64,000 nt of DNA from Dioscorea cayenensis subsp. rotundata (lineage: Eukaryota > Streptophyta > Magnoliopsida > Dioscoreales > Dioscoreaceae): the NCBI RefSeq assembly GCF_009730915.1, contig NC_052486.1, positions 22,473,589 through 22,537,588 on the forward strand, written 5' to 3'. Positions 12,501 through 30,731 of the stretch are shown here, in pieces. Below the pieces are notes generated by a model. That model did no database searches. It worked only from the letters and a program-made list of their open reading frames with translations, and was not told the origin of the DNA. The translations under genes were made by a program, and so were the position numbers. Each line of letters begins with the position of its first letter. The stretch's first letter is position 1.

Positions 12501-13387
12501 CTAAGCTATGGTGCAGGCATGTTAATGGGCGAACAAATTTAAGGCACATTTTACAGTGGATAATATCCCATCAGGATCATCTTATAAGTCTATAACATAT
12601 CAATTAACATCAGGTTTTCTAATCTACCCACATTTCACCAAACAATTTTGGGGAATTCAATATTTTATATGAGTTTTACGGTCAAAACTTTATTGGAGTT
12701 CAGACAGCAGGTGTACACTGTACAGTGAATTCAATATACAAACATCCCCACACAATCAGTTCAAAGGCCAACGCTTTAAATGAATTCAGGACTCACCAAA
12801 CACATAGCCAAACAAACAAGAAAAATCAAACAAGCATGTCCGGAAAGAAAACACAAGCCCCAAGAATGGCGTCTGCTCACCTGGCGATTAAGCGTGGTCG
12901 GATCATGGCGAGCCCAGAATGCTTCGAGCAAATCCTCGTAGGCACACTGCCCAGGATCATACTGAACACGGACGATCTCCGAGTGATTCGTAGTCCCTGT
13001 ACACACATCCTCATACGTCGGCTGGTGCACAGTCCCCTGAGAATACCCGACCTCGGTCTTCGTCACTCCGGGTACTCTCTGAAACGAGAGCTCAACGCCC
13101 CAGAAGCACCCGGCGCCGAACTGCGCGAACTGCTGCCCAGGCGCTGGGGTGTCATCATCGGGGCCCTGAGCGATGGCGGCGCCCGCAGGGTCGGAGGAGA
13201 CACCAGCAGTGCTGAAGCCGAAGGGGATTCCTAGGGATTTGAAGAGGTTCATGGGGCGAAGAGGGGAGGATGGGGAGGAGAAATTGGGGGATTTGGGGGA
13301 AAAGATGGAGGCTTTGAAAGGGAATCTAGGGATTGAGCGAGAGAAGGAGAAGGGGAGGGCAATGGAGAGGGTGGAGACGAAGGGCAT
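9556..13387 (-). CDS. MSRA: Peptide methionine sulfoxide reductase A, probably plastid-targeted
   Basis: Two exons: 13387-12881 (donor CAG/GTGAGC) and 9807-9556 (acceptor TGCATGCAG), phase 0, with an intron of about 3.07 kb. The enzyme reduces methionine-S-sulfoxide in proteins, using thioredoxin to restore its catalytic cysteine. The first exon encodes a Ser/Pro/Phe-rich leader (about residues 1-60) that looks like a chloroplast transit peptide, then the active-site motif [10 protein letters not shown] with the nucleophilic Cys, then GYSQG and [12 protein letters not shown]. The second exon gives [12 protein letters not shown] and ends near [10 protein letters not shown], which supplies the usual C-terminal resolving cysteines. 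Total is about 252 residues, normal for plant MsrA. The ATG reading MPFVSTLS was chosen; an upstream in-frame start would be GTG. The intron carries a foldback element. Confidence 0.93.
12312..12494. mobile_element. Foldback element in the MsrA intron, with an extra arm beside it
   Basis: The segment opens with GACATGCATGTATGAAAGC and closes with GCATTCATACATGCATGTC. Inverted similarity continues for about 75 bases on each side (GACAAA, TTAACATG and the CATAGCTTAGCTCTC/GAGGTAAGCTATAG parts), leaving a short loop near 12390-12415. At 12495-12530 a third partial copy of the arm (GAGAGCTAAGCTATGG) follows in the same direction as the right arm. Long arms and little unique sequence fit a MITE or foldback element. 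No target duplication was found. Confidence 0.6.
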
Positions 13388-13469
13388 GACGGCGTAGTCG
13401 AGGAGAAATGGTTGGGTGGATGATTTGGAGGTGCTTTCCTTAGGACGAGGTTTGAACACCGTCGGTATG

Positions 13470-14480
13470 TTTACCGGCTTTTAAAGATAAATTAATATTC
13501 ATTTTTTTAAAAAAATAATATATATATATATATATAATATGGGAGGTTACTAGTTTAAGTTGAGATTTTTTTAAGATTAAAAAGAAAGTCAAAAGCTACT
13601 TGGTTCAAGTGATTAGCGGCATTAATTTATGTGACGTACAGAGTGACGAGAATTCAAATTTTTATTAGAAGAATTAACTCACAGGTAATTATAGAGACAG
13701 GCGCTTGTTGTTCTTTTCAAAAAAAAAAATTAGATTTTTTTTTCTTTTTATATGATATAAATTAAGTTCCTAAAATTAAAATTTTGGATTGGGACTTACG
13801 TGTTAAGTTTTGTGACCAAGTTATGCATTTATAATTTATTTTAATATTTAGAAGGAAAATTATTTAATTTGGTTGTTGAACTAATGAAACCAACAGTTAT
13901 TGGTCCCCAAATTTATATCCAATTTTAAAATTCAAATATAAACAAATTAATTAATTTTACAAATGAGATGTTGATAATAAATTCCTTTTCAAAATTCTTA
14001 AATAAGATGCCAAAAACAAAACAAGGAACATGATAATACTAGAAATTTGCTTTAATCTAATCCACCTCAATATATTTTTTCACAGGCTCTGTTGTCTGTT
14101 TAACAAATAAATTAGTTGAATATCAGCTTCACACTCCACTACAAACACAAATCCACCTAAGTTTATTTAATCACAAACTTAGCTGTAACATCATTACCTA
14201 AAAAGCCCACATAATTAATTAAAGAACAAAATTTGTTGAGCATCATCTACAACCTCCGCTATAAATAAATACATAATTTGGTAACAATAGTGTACAACAA
14301 ATGCAAGGGATAGGAACAAGGAGGGTAATTCACAGATTAACAATAGCAAAGCTTATGAGATCATGTAATTACAATGAAAACATCAGCTTTGCATTGGATA
14401 GTGATGAGATGTTACTTTTGTTAATCACTTGAAAACACTAGCTCTCTTCACAAATCACAAGTACATTGAATTTTCATGCA
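13470..14480. other. Intergenic DNA between MsrA and the CDC7-like gene
   Basis: About 1 kb of AT-rich sequence with a TA repeat near 13516-13536. It should hold the MsrA promoter and the 3' end of the CDC7-like transcript. Nothing coding is seen. Confidence 0.55.
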
Positions 14481-14502
14481 ATATAAACTTTGTAATTACC
14501 TG

Positions 14503-21366
<6,864 letters not shown>

Positions 21367-21439
21367 TGGAGATCTAGGGTTAGGGTTTCATCTCCGCAGG
21401 CCAAAAGAGAGAACAAAATAAAAACGAAAGCTTTTTGGA

Positions 21440-22300
21440 AGAGAAACTGTGGAAGATGGCGCCAATTGAGTCTCGATTTTTCGAGCGACGTCACGTGAGA
21501 ATTTCCCGCGCAAATTTCCGGTCACGTGATTGTTCTTGTTTATCTTTATCTTATCACTTTTTGGGAAATTTGCATTGAAATACTTGGAAATTTTGGTATT
21601 TAGTTTTAGATGTTGAAGTTATCTTGTTTTTTATAGATAGAAAAGGAAAATGGTTTTTTTTTTTTCTAAAAAAAGAAAAGATATTAAAGTTATCAAGTTT
21701 TGGATGTGTTGTTTCTTCAACAATATTTTTTTTTTGTTTTGAAAGGAAAAATAAAATAAAATAAGTTGTGCATGTGCGTGTATTTTTAAATGAGAATTTG
21801 TATTATTGCTATGGATCACTTCCTATTAAAAATATATATTATCCATCGTTACTAAAATTGATATTTAAGTTTCAGTTAAAATCTAAAAACATAAATATAT
21901 ATATATATATAATCACTATCCCAAATATCAATGGAATAAAAAAATTTATAAATAATTATCAAATAAAACTATTGCAAAATTAAAGTAACTGCACTTTCTA
22001 ATTTCACACACTTCCACAAAACAAAGTCAAACCACACCAGAAAAAGAATTGAAAACTCAATTGCACATGAACTTAAAATTAAGCCCAAGGCCATTCCTTT
22101 TTAACAATAATTACAATACAAAGAACAAAGAACATTGAAAGAAAAAAAGAATTCCACAATCACCAAATCCCAAAACCATATTAAAATAATAATAATAATA
22201 ATAATAAATTTGAAACATTAAAGAGAGTGAAAATGGCAGCACCATCAAACACAAAAGATACACTTCCTGAGCATTGACTTTTTTCCAGAGTTCATAAAAT
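21440..22300. other. Intergenic DNA upstream of the CDC7-like gene
   Basis: This region holds the CDC7-like promoter and leader and the 3' end of the VAP27-type transcript. It contains TA and AAT microsatellites (near 21895-21910 and 22185-22206) and no supported gene. The first 110 bases upstream of the CDC7 start are GC-rich, as in a plant leader. Confidence 0.5.
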
Positions 22301-22309
22301 GCAGTAGCT

Positions 22310-25300
22310 TCATGCGGTTGGTGGTGAAGATAATGCAAGGTTTAGAATGAAACCAAGCATTAGACCAACTAATCCAGCAAAAGCTGAGAAGGTTAATGAG
22401 AAGCCTGCATCATTTCTCCGGCTTTTGCGTCTTCTAAACATTTCCTGAAAATCCTCAAATGTACAGCATATGTTAAGCAAAGATTGACATGCTCCAGAGC
22501 TTAACATGATAACATCACAGAAACAATGGAATAAACATGTGAAATAGAATTTAAGTTTTTCAAGAGTTAAAAAAAAACTAATTATTTTTTTTATAAAATT
22601 ACATTTCTACCTTTCTTTCTCCTTTCACTCATCTCCTCTCTTCTTACGGCAGTGAGCTCACCGCGGCTTCAGGGAAACCCTGCTTAGCTCCTTGGTGCCG
22701 GGTGAGCTGATTCCAGGCCTAAGTTGTGGCCTGTAAACAAGTTTGCCCAGCCCCAACAAGCAGGTGTACGACTCCTCGGGGCTGGGCAAGCTTGCCACGG
22801 CCACAGAAAGCCTACCCATGGCCGAGGCGAGCCTGCCCTTACCCAACAAGCCATGAGGGCAAGGGCTAGGCGAGCTTCCCCGGCCCAGCGAGCCCCCACA
22901 TGACTTCACGGGGACAGTATGCACCTATCAGCTAGGCAAGCTCGGCCAGCCCCGCTGATCCCCTACATGGGCCCCAGTGCCAAGGCTAGTCTAAGTCATT
23001 GAAGCTTAAGCGGGCTTGCCCTGAAACCGCGCCTCTAGTGGCTAGCCAAGCTCACCTGCCCGTGAGCTCGGCCAGCAACAGGGAGTTGAGAAAAATGGAA
23101 CAAATAAAAACAAAAAATAATAAAGATAAAATAATGACTTCAAAAATGAGGGAAGGCTGAGGTATTTTTTTGAAAACCTAAAGATTTAATGGGTATTTAG
23201 ATAGTAGGGACCTAGAAGTACTTTTGAAACTTATTAGGGACAAAATTGAATGTCACCGATGTCAATTAATTGGGCAAGCGGTAGTTTGCATATTACTTGG
23301 ATAAGCCAACCTTGAGATTAACCATCTATGCAAATGTAATTCATATGCAAGATAAAGAGCATATATCACAAGCACTGTATACTTTTGTGCAGAAAACTTT
23401 ATTCATTAATCGATTAACAACACAAAAGGCAAGCAAAAGTTAAAAGAGGGCACCAAAAGAGAAATGAATGGAACCACAGCTTTGTAATCAAAAGAAACTT
23501 ACATATCCTGCAAGTTGCTACATGATGTGGAAAGTACAAACAAATCATAATTAGATATTGCAACTGTCCCATGAGCTGCTTTATCTAGACTAAAGAAATC
23601 AACTATAAAAGACAATGGCACACCCATGAAATTAGAAGACTTCCATGCACTGCCCAGCTAAGAATGAAGGTTCAAACTATATATTTTTGGTTTTGGTTGA
23701 CTGACTATTCACCAGAATGTTGGGTAACGGTGAAGAGAAGTCCTTTTATCCCTAATCAGCTAACAATATACTAAAATAATCTGCTATTTTGTCATGAAAG
23801 GCTACATCCTTCAACAAAAACTATTTAACATATCTGTGTACCTGTTTATGCATATTCACAAAAATATTTATTAGCATTTAACAGAAGTTAACAAGAAATC
23901 ATATTATAGCTTACAAGTTCCCTCTGCAACTGCTGATTTTGTTGGAGAATAGCATCTCTTTCAGACTTCAAATGTTGTACAGCTTGGATCTGCATGAATA
24001 AATAAAAAAGGCATCAAGCTAATCATCAATACATTATTATTAAAGTTACCCTTGTAAAGTTAATGGTGCAACTATACATGCATAGCGCATGGACAAGCAT
24101 CTATAAGGAGAACTCCACATTTTCTATCCAAATCAATGTAAAACCATCCAAAGTGCAAGAACATTGAGAATTTTGACTAAAAGCATATCCCAACAATAAC
24201 CATAGAGAATCAGAGATTACACGGGTCTTTTTAAAGGTTAAAACCAGTGCACAAAACAAGTTAAATGCCAAAACATCAAACATGGTTCACAAAAATAAGT
24301 TTATGAAAATATTGTCGGTTCCATAATAAACAAGTCCTGAAGCTGTCTGACAAGAGAATAACAGAACTCTAGCTCATAATTTATTCATATTGAATGCTTT
24401 TTGGATAGAGAAAAATGAGATACTTCAAGGAAAAGTTAATCAATCATCCAGTTATAACTTATATCAAGTTTCCCAATACATACAAAACTATTATTCTGCT
24501 AACTTCCTTTAGGTACTTATAGAAATTTAAAGAAGCATTATTTAGCCAAAGCAAGATTCAAGCATAAACATAAAAGCAAGAAAGAAGAAACAAGACAAGA
24601 AGAAGAGATCATCACTCACCTCTTGCATGCTAGAGTTATTGAGAACCTACAATAATGGGGAACAGAATAACTATCTATATTTTCAATTGAGAAAAAATGA
24701 AGTCATTATCAAAGAATATGAAAAAAGTGAATGGCTCACCGAAATGCTATCAGAACCTTGCCTTGAGCCCCTAGGTGCTCCAGTTAGGCCTGTTTCTTCA
24801 GAGTTTCCATCATTTAATTGTGTTGGTGCTTTGTAAATGACCTTAAGCTTCAATTCTTGTACAACCTTATCACCTTCTTTATTGAACTGTGTTTAAGAGA
24901 TGAAAAAGAAGTCCATTAATCAAGTATCAAGACAAGGATGATGGCCCACAGTCACTCACCGTCTCAGGTGGTAGCTCATCGACATCAGTAATAGGTGGCA
25001 CTTTTGTACTCTGAAGAAGAAACTTATCATTGCATCGCATGTCAGGCGGGTACTCCTTCTGGGCTTGCAGTGTAACTTCACAGAATAAATAAAAAATAAA
25101 AGAGCTTATAACTTCAATGCAAAACAGGGCTGGAATACCCATAACAAAATGAAAATAAATGCATCTTAAAACAAGGCCAATAAGAACCTGTTATGGTACA
25201 AGCGTCCCACGGTTGCACCACACTGGTGTTTGGCCGAACAAAGTACTTCCTAGGTGAAGTAGTTTTAACCTAAATCAAATCCAATAAGAAATCTATTAAC

Positions 25301-26033
25301 AGGAAAAGGAATCCAATTCACCACTGTCTGCAATTTCACCACACCATAACCCAAAACACAATTTTAAGCACAGGCAAAGTTCAGATATATTGCAACCAAT
25401 CTCAATAAGCAAACAAAATAACTCGCTCAATTCTAAGGAACAATCACCTTTATCAGAAGATTTGTGCATAAATATGAAGACAGCTAAATCGAAGTAAAAA
25501 GCTAACTCATAGGAGCATTGAAGTCACTAATTGAATATTAAATCCTCTAATTCATGATAATCATTGTCAAAACATATCAGGGCCAATAACAGAAACATGA
25601 AAATCATTCATCTCAGAGGAATCCCCACTTCAAATTCCCAGACAACTCTGTAGAAAAAGGGCAAAATATTTTCGCGCAACTTAACAAACAAAGAAAAAAA
25701 ATTATATCAATTGACAAAACAGACAAAATTCAGAGAGATGAAAAATAAAAGAAATTAATGCTTTAATTTACCTTGAACGCAACATGATGCTCGGTATTGT
25801 TGACGACCTTGAGATCGCAATACGCTGGCTTCCCAAGCTCAACTAAACTCATCGCAAACAACATTACCAACAAAAATCACTCACAGGTTGCCGAACAAAA
25901 ACCAAAAAAATCCAAACTTTTCGCCAAAAACTACACCAAAACAGGAGAAGGGACCAAAAAGGCACCAAAGTGCATTACATTCAAAGCTTAGCTCTTCAGG
26001 ATAGACCGAGATCAACTGCCCACCAGTGCCCAT
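22310..26033 (-). CDS. VAP27: VAP27-type vesicle-associated membrane protein-associated protein
   Basis: Eight exons with agreeing phases: 26033-25979, 25842-25772, 25269-25188, 25075-24960, 24886-24740, 24646-24620, 23989-23915, 22444-22310. The protein is about 235 residues, normal for the family. Residues 1-125 form the MSP domain: LISVYPEELSFEFEL, then VVNNTEHHVAFKVKTTSPR, KYFVRPNTSVVQP and LQAQKEYPPDMRCNDKFL. A Ser/Gly-rich linker follows, then a short coiled coil (HLKSERDAILQQNQQLQREL), basic RRRKSRR and a C-terminal membrane anchor (AFAGLVGLMLGFILNLAL). VAP27 proteins sit in the ER membrane, bind FFAT-type peptides and tether ER to the plasma membrane and cytoskeleton. The start is the first ATG (MGTGGQLI). 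No lesions are seen. The last intron carries a GC-rich insert. Confidence 0.93.
22645..23090. other. GC-rich repetitive island inside the last VAP27 intron
   Basis: About 450 bases of strikingly GC-rich sequence sit in an AT-rich intron. A degenerate motif of the type GGC(A/G)AGC(T/C)TGCC recurs at least six times in both orientations, and GTGAGCTC occurs near both ends. Minus-strand open frames of 71 and 88 codons run through it but are overlapping, Gly/Pro/Ala-rich and have no recognisable domain. It is most likely an inserted element or its captured cargo; no terminal repeats or target duplication were found. Confidence 0.5.
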
Positions 26034-26054
26034 CGTTGCAGCAGATGCCGAATC

Positions 26055-26335
26055 CAAACCCTACATCAATCAATCAATCAATCAATCAATCAAGCAATCA
26101 AACCCCTAATTAAGATACCCAATTGAATTCATTCAAAAAAACAACAACAACAACAACAACAACAAAGAAGAAGAAGAAGATCCAAATGGATGGATTAGAA
26201 AGAGTTGATTCTCAGATCGGAGCATCAAAACTCAATAAAATGGGCATGAGAAAGAGAGAAAACAGAGAAAATTAACCTCGATGCGAATCAAAGAAGCGGA
26301 AAAGACAATGAAGAGAGAGAGAGAGAGAGAGATGA
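26055..26335. repeat. Microsatellite-rich 5' leader of the VAP27 gene
   Basis: Just upstream of the VAP27 start lie an AATC repeat (about 26060-26095), a CAA run (about 26139-26165), a GAA run (26166-26180) and a GA run (about 26307-26332). Such runs are common in plant leaders and first introns. Confidence 0.7.
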
Positions 26336-26439
26336 TTGGAAGGGAGAGTTGAGAGAGCGAGTGCGAGAAGGACGGAGGAGCAACACCTGTGGCTGAATTG
26401 AATGCCTTCGCTTTCGCTCTGTTTCTCTCTTTCTCGGCT

Positions 26440-27700
26440 TTGTATTGCGTCAGTGTCTGTGTATATTATTATTATTATTAGCAAAGTACTTGGACGGTCA
26501 GACTTCTAAATGGGTTGAATCATCACAAAAAAGGTGCACACTGTATGTAATAACAATAATAATAATAATAATAATAATAATTAAAAATATTCAACATTTA
26601 ACCCTCACACCACTAGACAACAAAAGCCATCTTGTTTAACTTTAGGCAATAAACCGGTGCCTACAATTATAAACCAATTATTACTTTATTTATCATATTT
26701 ATCTAACTCACATGATTAAAAAAAATTAATTAAAATTAATTAATTATTTATATTTTATAAAAATTTTTATTACTTTCCAAAATTATTCTATTTATATTAA
26801 ATTAAAAAATAAATTTAGAAAAAATTATTTAATACTGCACAAAATTTTTAATATTACAAATAAAAACAAACAGAGAAGAATAGACTTCTAAATGCTTGAA
26901 TCATCGCAAAAGATGCACTACTCTATGCAATTATTATTTTAATTATTTTTATAGTGAAATTGAACATTTAACCAACACACTCACACTCAATAATAAAAAC
27001 AAAAACCGACAAAAAAATTTGGGCTCTAAACTCACATCTATAACTATACACCAGTTATCACCATTAAATCTACTAAATCTCAAATTAAAAACCTTTTAAA
27101 TGCTATTGAAAAATCATATTTTGTATCCCCTAAGATTACATGATCGAGGAATTTATTAATGAAAAAGACATAAAAACATAAACACACTGTGAAAAAAATA
27201 TGGTGCCCAAAAAAACCCAAGAAGTCAAAGAAAACAAAAAACAAAAAGAGTCTGCATATGTTTATTTGCAGATAATGTTGTGTTTGCATAATGCAGTGTG
27301 AAAAGCATTTTTCCTACATTCATACAGCTACATGGAAAAAAGTTTCAGGGGAATCAGCTTCTTCACCTGTACAACTCAAAAGATGATAGATCAACATCAA
27401 TAAGCACAAGCATATTCAATATCATGCAGTTTATGCTCATGGTCAAGTTGTTCTTTTTGTTTAATTTTTTTTTTTAGGTTAAGGACTAAAATTGCATTTT
27501 CACATGAGTTAAACATTTGGAGAAGCTTTGTTTTGATCCTAAACTCTGTAACATGCTTAAGATACACAGAAACTGGAAAACTACAAGATCAATACATTTC
27601 TTGAAGCAATTAGACAACTGAAAAGAATGAGCTGAGATAAACAGTTACAAGACTAAAGATCCGTCATCCTCCGAATGAATTGCCGAAAGGAAGCTGCGAG
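26440..27700. other. Intergenic DNA between VAP27 and plastid bL19 genes
   Basis: This holds the VAP27 promoter side and the 3' end of bL19. AAT-type repeats occur near 26465-26480 and 26548-26582. Two segments, around 26500-26600 and 26885-26960, share wording (GACTTCTAAATG followed by GCACACT-type text), suggesting an old local duplication. No gene is seen. Confidence 0.5.
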
Positions 27701-27725
27701 ATTATCGGCTGATTGATCATGTGTT

Positions 27726-30043
27726 CTACTTGAAAGTCGAAAGCCGGGGTAATTTGTCCCGCAAGTAGTACAGCCTTGCCCTCCGGACCTTCCGATGTTT
27801 AACCACTTTTATCTCCTTAATATTGGGTGAATACCTGAAAGATAACCAGTGTCCTTAACAATGAAAAGAATATATTGATAAAAGTGATACAATGTGGAGT
27901 TCATGATATTCCTATAATAGAACAATATCGATGATAATACAAGTCTTTTCAGTTGAATATAGTAGCAATGTGAGAAAAATAAATAAATAATTGCGATGAT
28001 TTCAGAGATTGCTAAATATATGTAAATATGCGAGCATATATGCAACATCTGTACACCAAGCAACAGGCCAAAATAGAAACTTAATCGGCAATGGAAGGAG
28101 AACCCATGGTTGTTAAATTCCAATTTGCATTTAAAAAAAAAAAACTCTACAGTATTAAACAAATAGCACCGTAACAAACAGTCTCCATCTACTTACCGAA
28201 TAAGTGTACTCTTTGCAAGTATTAAACACTCATAAACTCACCACCAGAGTAATTGAAATTCTTGCTACTACAAAGTCATCACTATCAGCTAGAAATTTCA
28301 GCCAACAGAACATTGGATGGCAGATGTCTATTAGACAATTGCTTACATAAATCTCGACAAGCAGATCAACCAAATAGAACCGAAATTTAACACATTAAGC
28401 ATGCATGAATTCTTTAATCAAATCACAACACCAGAATATTCAGCAGAGCATCTGCTGACTACCATAAATAATAAATAGACATAAGAAGAAAGCTACAATA
28501 TATATATATATATATATGAAAATTGAAGATTATATTGACAACATAGTTTTTAGCAAACAAGCCATCCATGGAACCTCATATTTATGACACACAACTCTTT
28601 CGATCCAGGCAATAAACTCGATTAGCGTATAATTGATACCAAAAATTTTTAGAATAGTTTCAGAAGTAGAGATTTGAACTTACACAGGGAAAACAATCTC
28701 AACACCGACGCCAGCAATAATCCTCCTAATTCTGATGGTGGTATGAATGCCTGCATTTTGCTTTGACATAACAATACCCTTATAAACCGACAACCTTTTA
28801 CGATTCTCTGGTACCTCCTGCAAATGCATTGAAAACCAAATACTCAATTTACAAAAGAAAAAATCAAGAAAAAATAAAACAACAAACAAAAGGCCTCATA
28901 TTTACCAGTTTAATCTCAACAATGTCTCCAGTCCTCAGATCTGGCACTGGTCTCGCCTGCTCTGATGTTTCAATAGCCCTTTTGTTCAATATCTACCAAA
29001 CCATACGACAATAAACACATTCATCAAATCACTCAAAAAATAATGAATTAATTAAACAATCAAAAGTAAGGAATCCAATGACAAGTCCATCTACTTGAAA
29101 ATTAGAAAAACAAATGAACAACAGGATATTTAATTAAACAGTGAACAAGAGAAATATCAAGCATCCAATTGTGCAATACAAATAGTACATGAAACCAATA
29201 AATCAACCAAAAAAGTTGTTTGGAAAATTTCTTTTTCTGCTACTTGGAAGTGCCAAAAAAATTACAAATTTGAACTAAAATAAACAAGGAACTACTGGCC
29301 TCATACAAATTACAAGCTCATCTACTTGAAAATTAGAAAAGTTAATGAATAACATGATAATTAATTAAACAGTGAACAAGAGAAGTATCAAGCATCCAAT
29401 TATGCAATACAAATAGCCCATGAAATAAATGAATCAACCAAACATATCTTTAAAGAAATGTTTTTCTTTTTCCCCACCACTTGGAAGTACAAAAAATTAC
29501 AAATTTTCAACTAAAATAAACAAGGAACTACTAACGCTATACAAAATAATAAGATTTTTCATCTGCTTGAAAGTTAGAACACTACAGAATAACAACATGA
29601 TAAATTAAACACATAAATCAGAGAAAGGAACAATTTTTTTGGGTCTTAATTCTAGAGTGAAACGAATCCCGCAAAAAAAAATGCAAAGAAGTTACCCCCA
29701 TGATGTCACCAAGCTTAATTCGAGGTTTCCTCGGAGGCCTCTCTTCAACTTCTCCTTCAGAGCTCTTCAACTCTCCCTCCTCATCCTCCTCATCTACAAC
29801 CACATCTTCCAGGGCTTCGAACTCCTCCACGACTACTCCATCCCCTTCCTCAGTGCTCGCTCTCGCTATCAGAAGCTCCGATCTTCGAAAAACTTTAGAG
29901 GAGACGAGACACAGAGAAGGAGACCTGGGAATGGAGAGCTTAGTGGGAGAGAAGAGCGAAGGGCGGAGAGAGGCGACGACGGTGAGGCGAGGAGGCGGCG
30001 GCGGCGCCGGGAGAGTGAGCAGGGGATGTAGGAGTGCCGCCAT
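27726..30043 (-). CDS. RPL19: Plastid ribosomal protein bL19 (nuclear gene)
   Basis: Four exons with agreeing phases: 30043-29696, 28992-28906, 28817-28684, 27834-27726; about 226 residues. bL19 sits at the interface of the large and small subunits of the bacterial-type ribosome. Residues 1 to about 65 are a Pro/Ser/Leu-rich chloroplast transit peptide, followed by an acidic stretch rich in E and D. The mature domain reads [66 protein letters not shown] and [18 protein letters not shown], the typical bL19 order and ending. The start is the first ATG of the GC-rich first exon. A tandem duplication lies in intron 1. No lesions are seen. Confidence 0.95.
29081..29600. repeat. Tandem duplication of about 235 bases in bL19 intron 1
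   Basis: A unit starting ACAAGTCCATCTACTTGAAA at about 29081 recurs at about 29312 with high similarity across its length (AACAGTGAACAAGAGAA, ATCAAGCATCCAATT, CAAGGAACTACT). A third partial and more diverged copy starts near 29551. This is a purely intronic tandem repeat. Confidence 0.75.
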
Positions 30044-30270
30044 TGCTGCGTCTCTAGATGATGAACGGCTGAGATTTAGCGAGAAGGCGGGGGAGAAGCG
30101 CTTTCTTTATCGAGAGGATGAGAACGAAGGTGAGGAAAAAAATTTTGGATAGAGAGAGGGTGGGGTCCACCATTCGAGAATGGTGGTGGGCCGGGCCCTA
30201 AACTAATGGGCTTATTATATAGTCTATTTTAATTCAAAAATCCATAAAAAATTAATTTTAAGTTTTATAT

Positions 30271-30279
30271 AAAAAAAAA
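30271..30279 (-). terminator. Pol III T-run terminator after tRNA-Ala
   Basis: A run of nine A on the plus strand (T on the transcribed strand) begins 12 bases past the tRNA 3' end and should end RNA polymerase III transcription. Confidence 0.7.
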
Positions 30280-30290
30280 TTAATAATAAA

Positions 30291-30363
30291 TGGAGATGCG
30301 GGGGATCGAACCCCGTGCCTCTCGCATGCAAAGCGAGCGCTCTACCATTTGAGCTACATCCCC
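30291..30363 (-). tRNA. tRNA-Ala: tRNA-Ala (anticodon UGC)
   Basis: A 73-base cloverleaf on the minus strand. The acceptor stem GGGGATG pairs with CATCTCC, the D arm is GCTC/GAGC, the anticodon stem is CTCGC/GCGAG with loop TTTGCAT (anticodon TGC), and the T arm is CGGGG-TTCGATC-CCCCG. The A- and B-box promoter elements are intact (TAGCTCAAATGG and GGTTCGATCC). It has no intron and no encoded CCA. Confidence 0.97.
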
Positions 30364-30731
30364 TGCGATGATGAGGCCTGATATTTTGTAAGTTTTATAG
30401 TTTATTTCTCATTAGTAAAAACAACTTTTTAAAAAGCTGAATATTATATTAATATTGAAACATTTTTTGTGCAGTACGAATAATGGGATACAATATTTAG
30501 GAAAATATGTAAATGCAACATTCGTCCTAAATAAGTCATTTTTTATTAATCTGGTCTATAAAATCCATGAAGCATTTAAAAAATAAAAATAAACTGAAAA
30601 TATTACCTACCTTTGTTGTGACTTGTGAGCATGACCAATGTGAAGAACAACTCTTTTTAATTTTCTTCATTTTTTTCACATTACATGTATCTAGTATCTA
30701 CATTACAAAACTTGATAATTAATCAAGATCT

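Noticed and set aside
12725-13234. 169-codon plus-strand open frame across the MsrA first exon
   Set aside because: It is antisense to the GC-rich MsrA exon, shows no domain, and its length is explained by the composition of the true exon.
22658-22924. Minus-strand open frames of 71 and 88 codons in the VAP27 intron
   Set aside because: Both frames are open only because the island is GC-rich; they overlap, lack domains and lie in an intron.
29639-30152. Plus-strand open frames of 130 and 150 codons over bL19 exon 1
   Set aside because: Shadows of the transit-peptide and acidic-region coding on the other strand; low-complexity Ser/Arg text.
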